Source: Silene conica
Taxonomy: Eukaryota; Streptophyta; Magnoliopsida; Caryophyllales; Caryophyllaceae
Reading direction: 5' to 3'
DNA length: 64,000 nt
NCBI GenBank assembly: GCA_029255685.2
Contig: CM055318.2
Span: 16,373,001 to 16,437,000 of the forward strand
The position numbers were made by a program, and so were the translations under genes. Each line of letters begins with the position of its first letter. Within the stretch, counting starts at the first letter, position 1. Below, in pieces: positions 60,926 through 64,000 of this stretch. The notes below the pieces were generated by a model. That model saw only the letters and a list, made by a program, of their open reading frames with translations. It had not been told where the DNA came from and did not search any database.

Positions 60926-63640
60926 ATATATATTGTCACCAACGTTGGTGGTGTTTTGCAAATTCATATGTACGGTCGCACTAAAGTTTGATGACAAAAA
61001 TAATTCGTAAGAAAAAAAAGATGTTTTTATTAATCAATAGCTACATTATCATAATATATAGTCAAAATTTATTTTCCAAATTTTACTAAACATTTGTAAC
61101 GTTATTAGTATTTTCCCACGAATATTGTTACGTTATTAATGTTTTGTCACGATGATTGTTATTATTATTGTCTTCAAATTTTTTTGCTATGTAATTAATT
61201 CAACATAAAAGAACTTTGTCAAAATAAAAATTTCTAAATCTTTATTTGTAAATTATAATTTTGTTTGAATATTCTATATATACTTTTGTTATTTTTCCAT
61301 TTTATCCATGAATTTCTTTATTTTTTTCTTAATGTTATTCCATTATTATTATTCGTTAGTAAATGTTTTTGGTCAAATTAACAAAGGGTTATTTAACATC
61401 TTGAATACTTAGCTCAATTTTATGAAGTTTATTTTATTGAATATAAATAAAATATGCAAATTATTTTTTTAGTAGGTGTTTTTTTTATATAATATATCAA
61501 GTTATTAATAAATAGTGGGTATTGTTTAGAATTATTTTAATCAGGTTAGTGTTGAGCAATTCAACACAATTAAGCGTCAGATTAATTGTGTTAACAAAAT
61601 TGATTATCGTGCTGATTTTCGCAGTACGCATTTTACTTATCGCACTACAAAGTTGACAATTATACCTTTCATTTCTCCTTTCAATTTCACTCCCTAACTT
61701 TCTCTAATAGATTCTCTCTAATTACAAACCTCCATCTAATTTTAACCCTCATTTCCCATCTAATTTCACAAACCCCTTATTCAAACGATTGTTATTGATA
61801 TTGTACGAGGGGATTCATCAGTCATCTATTTCACGACAGTAAGGATCCGACGTAACTTTTCGTATTATAGTACTAATTTAATACATATTCCTTCACTTTT
61901 GTTTAATGTATTGTATATTTGTATGGACTTGTGGAAGTGTACAACGGAGTTTTGTTTAATGTAGTACATTGATACTACATACATGATACATACATCCGCA
62001 CCAATGCACTCCCAATACCGTCGTGCTATACGTTTACTTTTTACTACTTCGATTCTTTTAAATGTACTCCATATGTATATATGACGGTCTGTTGAACGGA
62101 ATCCGACAGACACCTGTCATCCTCTCGACGGCGGCGAATGCCCATGTCACCGGTAATATTCTACTACACCAATGTCTCTATGATCCCGCATCAATTAACA
62201 ATATTAATTTGAACATAAACCCTAATTAAAAAATATAATATAAAACTATAATAAGGAGTTAATTTGATTATTTAAATGGATTAGTGGATTAATTAATTGT
62301 TCTATTCTCGAATAATCTTTGATAACTGATATTTGAAGGAGATTGAAGGAAGGTAAGAATGAAACAATAGTGATCAGAAAGAATTTGGCTTGATTATTTT
62401 TAGTGAAGGGTAGACAAATGGAAACTTTAGTGTAAATTGTACTGAAATGAGTAAAAAGTGTATTACGAAAATAAATTACGATTATATATATAGTATATAC
62501 GCCAAGTGTAATATGAAACTCAAACATTGATGTACATTCCAGAAATGATTAATGAACCTCAATTATTAAAATTCTCCACTTTCTGAAAACAAATAAACAA
62601 ATAAAAGAGAAATTGATGAAGCTGTTTGACCTGTCATTTGTATTTTATAGAGTAGAAGACCTGAGTATTACAAAAATGCAAAGATAAGAAGAAGAAGAGA
62701 ATGGAGAAGGTAAATTTAGAGGAAATTCAGTAAAAATTAAATGGTAGGGAGTAGGTATTACAGTACTTGTTAGCGAGTGATCCAAGACAAGTTTAGTGAT
62801 CCAATAAATCTCTTTATTCAATGATTATTTGTATACTCCGTATTACTTTAGATTGTAGCAGCCGCGCCTTCTTTTTTACCAATTTACTAAATTGCCCATT
62901 TCATGATTTGCTTGGTACTTTCTGTGACGCTATATTCGTCACAAATTTACGACAATCAAATCTATTCATGGTACTAGTTAAGACAAAATAATTAGCTAGT
63001 ACCCAGTACCCAATACTCTATTTTTGCCTCATCTCTCTTACATGAATATTATTTGACAATTAACACGTCGCAATATTAAGACGGATATCGCCGTCCCAAA
63101 TCAAAATTTATGTTTCCTCTTTACTATTCTTCTCCTTTTTGCTTTGCTTAACTAGATCAAACCCATTAATCTCTGCACCAAATTATGTAACTTGTGTCAT
63201 TTGTACCCGAAATCATTTTAATAACTACTATATCTCAAGACACGGATCAAATTGTAGATTAGTCGATTCAAGAAACCCAATGAAATATGAAAACTCATGC
63301 GGAGGTAAAAATTAAAAAGCTAAACGGATCAGTTTTATTGCAAAGAGTCAGGTGTCACCGGATGATAATGAGAACAAGGAGCTCGCTAGTAACTTGAAAT
63401 CGGTTCGGTCAAAAGCATGGTTCCTGTGAGCTTGACTTAAGCTCGCGTCCTTTATGAGAAACCCTACTTGAAACTCGAGCCACGAGAACTGAGCTCAAGC
63501 TTGAGCCTATGATTCCCGAATCCAGAGCTTTTTGAGCTCGAACTGAGCAGCCTTAGGCTGCGTTCAGCCACCCCTAGAAGGTGTCCAATTCTCTATCCTA
63601 CTAAGTGTCTCTATCCTCTGTTGAAAAGTCTATTGATCTA
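60926..63640. other. AT-rich intergenic DNA, no gene seen
   Basis: No frame is credible. It probably contains the rest of the Helitron from 60894. TGTGACG...CGTCACAA at 62923-62943 is a short hairpin-like repeat, and GAGCTC/AGCTTGAGC-rich text at 63380-63545 resembles a decayed hAT end. Confidence 0.4.
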
Positions 63641-64000
63641 GATATACTCAAGAAGGGGGGGTTGAATTGAGTATGCCAACTTTTTCGATTCTTCTTCGAT
63701 GTATGTAGATGATGCGTGGTAATAGCAAGTAATGAGTAAGAACAATAAAGTAAAGGAGACACGATCTTTTGAAGTGGTTCAGTTTCACAAATCGAAACCT
63801 ACGTCCACTATTCTCGATTAATAAAATTAGTACCTTCTCCGGATTACAATTTTATCAATCCACTCGTACAACTTTGATATTAGTTGTAACTCAATCTAGA
63901 TACCGTAAAATATCTAGCTACGACAAGTACCGTGAAATACTTGCTTACAATGAGTACCGTTAAATACTCGAAACTATCTTAAGTAAGTAAGATAAACTTT
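63640..64000. other. Possible LTR fragment at the window edge
   Basis: CAAGAAGGGGGGGTTGAATTG at 63650 looks like the G-rich strings common in LTRs of plant copia elements. 63895-63970 has repeats of the type TACCGTRAAATAYYT. The element would run beyond the window, so the call is weak. Confidence 0.3.

Noticed and set aside
61865..62527. Minus-strand frames of 82 and 93 residues
   Set aside because: AT-rich, no recognisable domain, and no splice or promoter context.

Overview
The window reads as nuclear DNA of a flowering plant, most likely a eudicot. It is AT-rich, packed with nested transposable elements, and has two genuine multi-exon genes with GT-AG introns near its right end. The species cannot be fixed from the sequence. 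Short GAGACGGTCTC-like and TGTGACGG-like elements in introns and spacers recall Caryophyllales genomes, but that is only an impression.

Layout. 1-2870: three related Helitrons on the minus strand, one inside another. 5052-20350: a deep nest. The remnant of a short-LTR Ty1/copia element (LTR pieces at both sides, gag from about 19970) is split by a minus-strand Athila/Tat-like LTR element with gag-protease but no polymerase (5108-19878). Its left LTR carries a hAT-type MITE, and its right LTR is split by a CACTA transposon (12054-19518). That CACTA holds a second copy of itself (14114-18327), which holds a hAT-like element (14305-16093), which contains a 240-bp-arm inverted repeat. Both CACTA copies carry a 5S rRNA fragment and a tRNA-derived SINE. 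20351-26739: a second CACTA type with a broken transposase-like gene, a decayed LINE interrupted by a hAT MITE and a solo LTR, then a MULE-type element. 26750-29060: featureless AT-rich DNA. 29060-33862: a LINE fragment, an Athila-like LTR with another palindromic repeat, and a Helitron carrying a 5'-truncated LINE with a 17-bp target duplication. 33863-43534: a probable head-to-tail chain of Helitrons with a (TA)n tract, a hAT MITE and a second, broken LINE. 43775-44699: a 925-bp near-perfect palindrome. 45188-48947: another Helitron.

Genes. 50878-57895 (+) encodes a complete 587-residue TRM1-type tRNA guanine-26 N2-dimethyltransferase in 12 exons. 58502-60429 (-) encodes a complete 349-residue UDP-arabinopyranose mutase / reversibly glycosylated polypeptide in four exons. 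They are convergent, with about 600 bp between the stop codons, and unrelated in function (tRNA modification; cell-wall arabinose supply). Nothing suggests that they act together.

All joins, exon boundaries and family calls come from reading the sequence by eye. No database search was possible.
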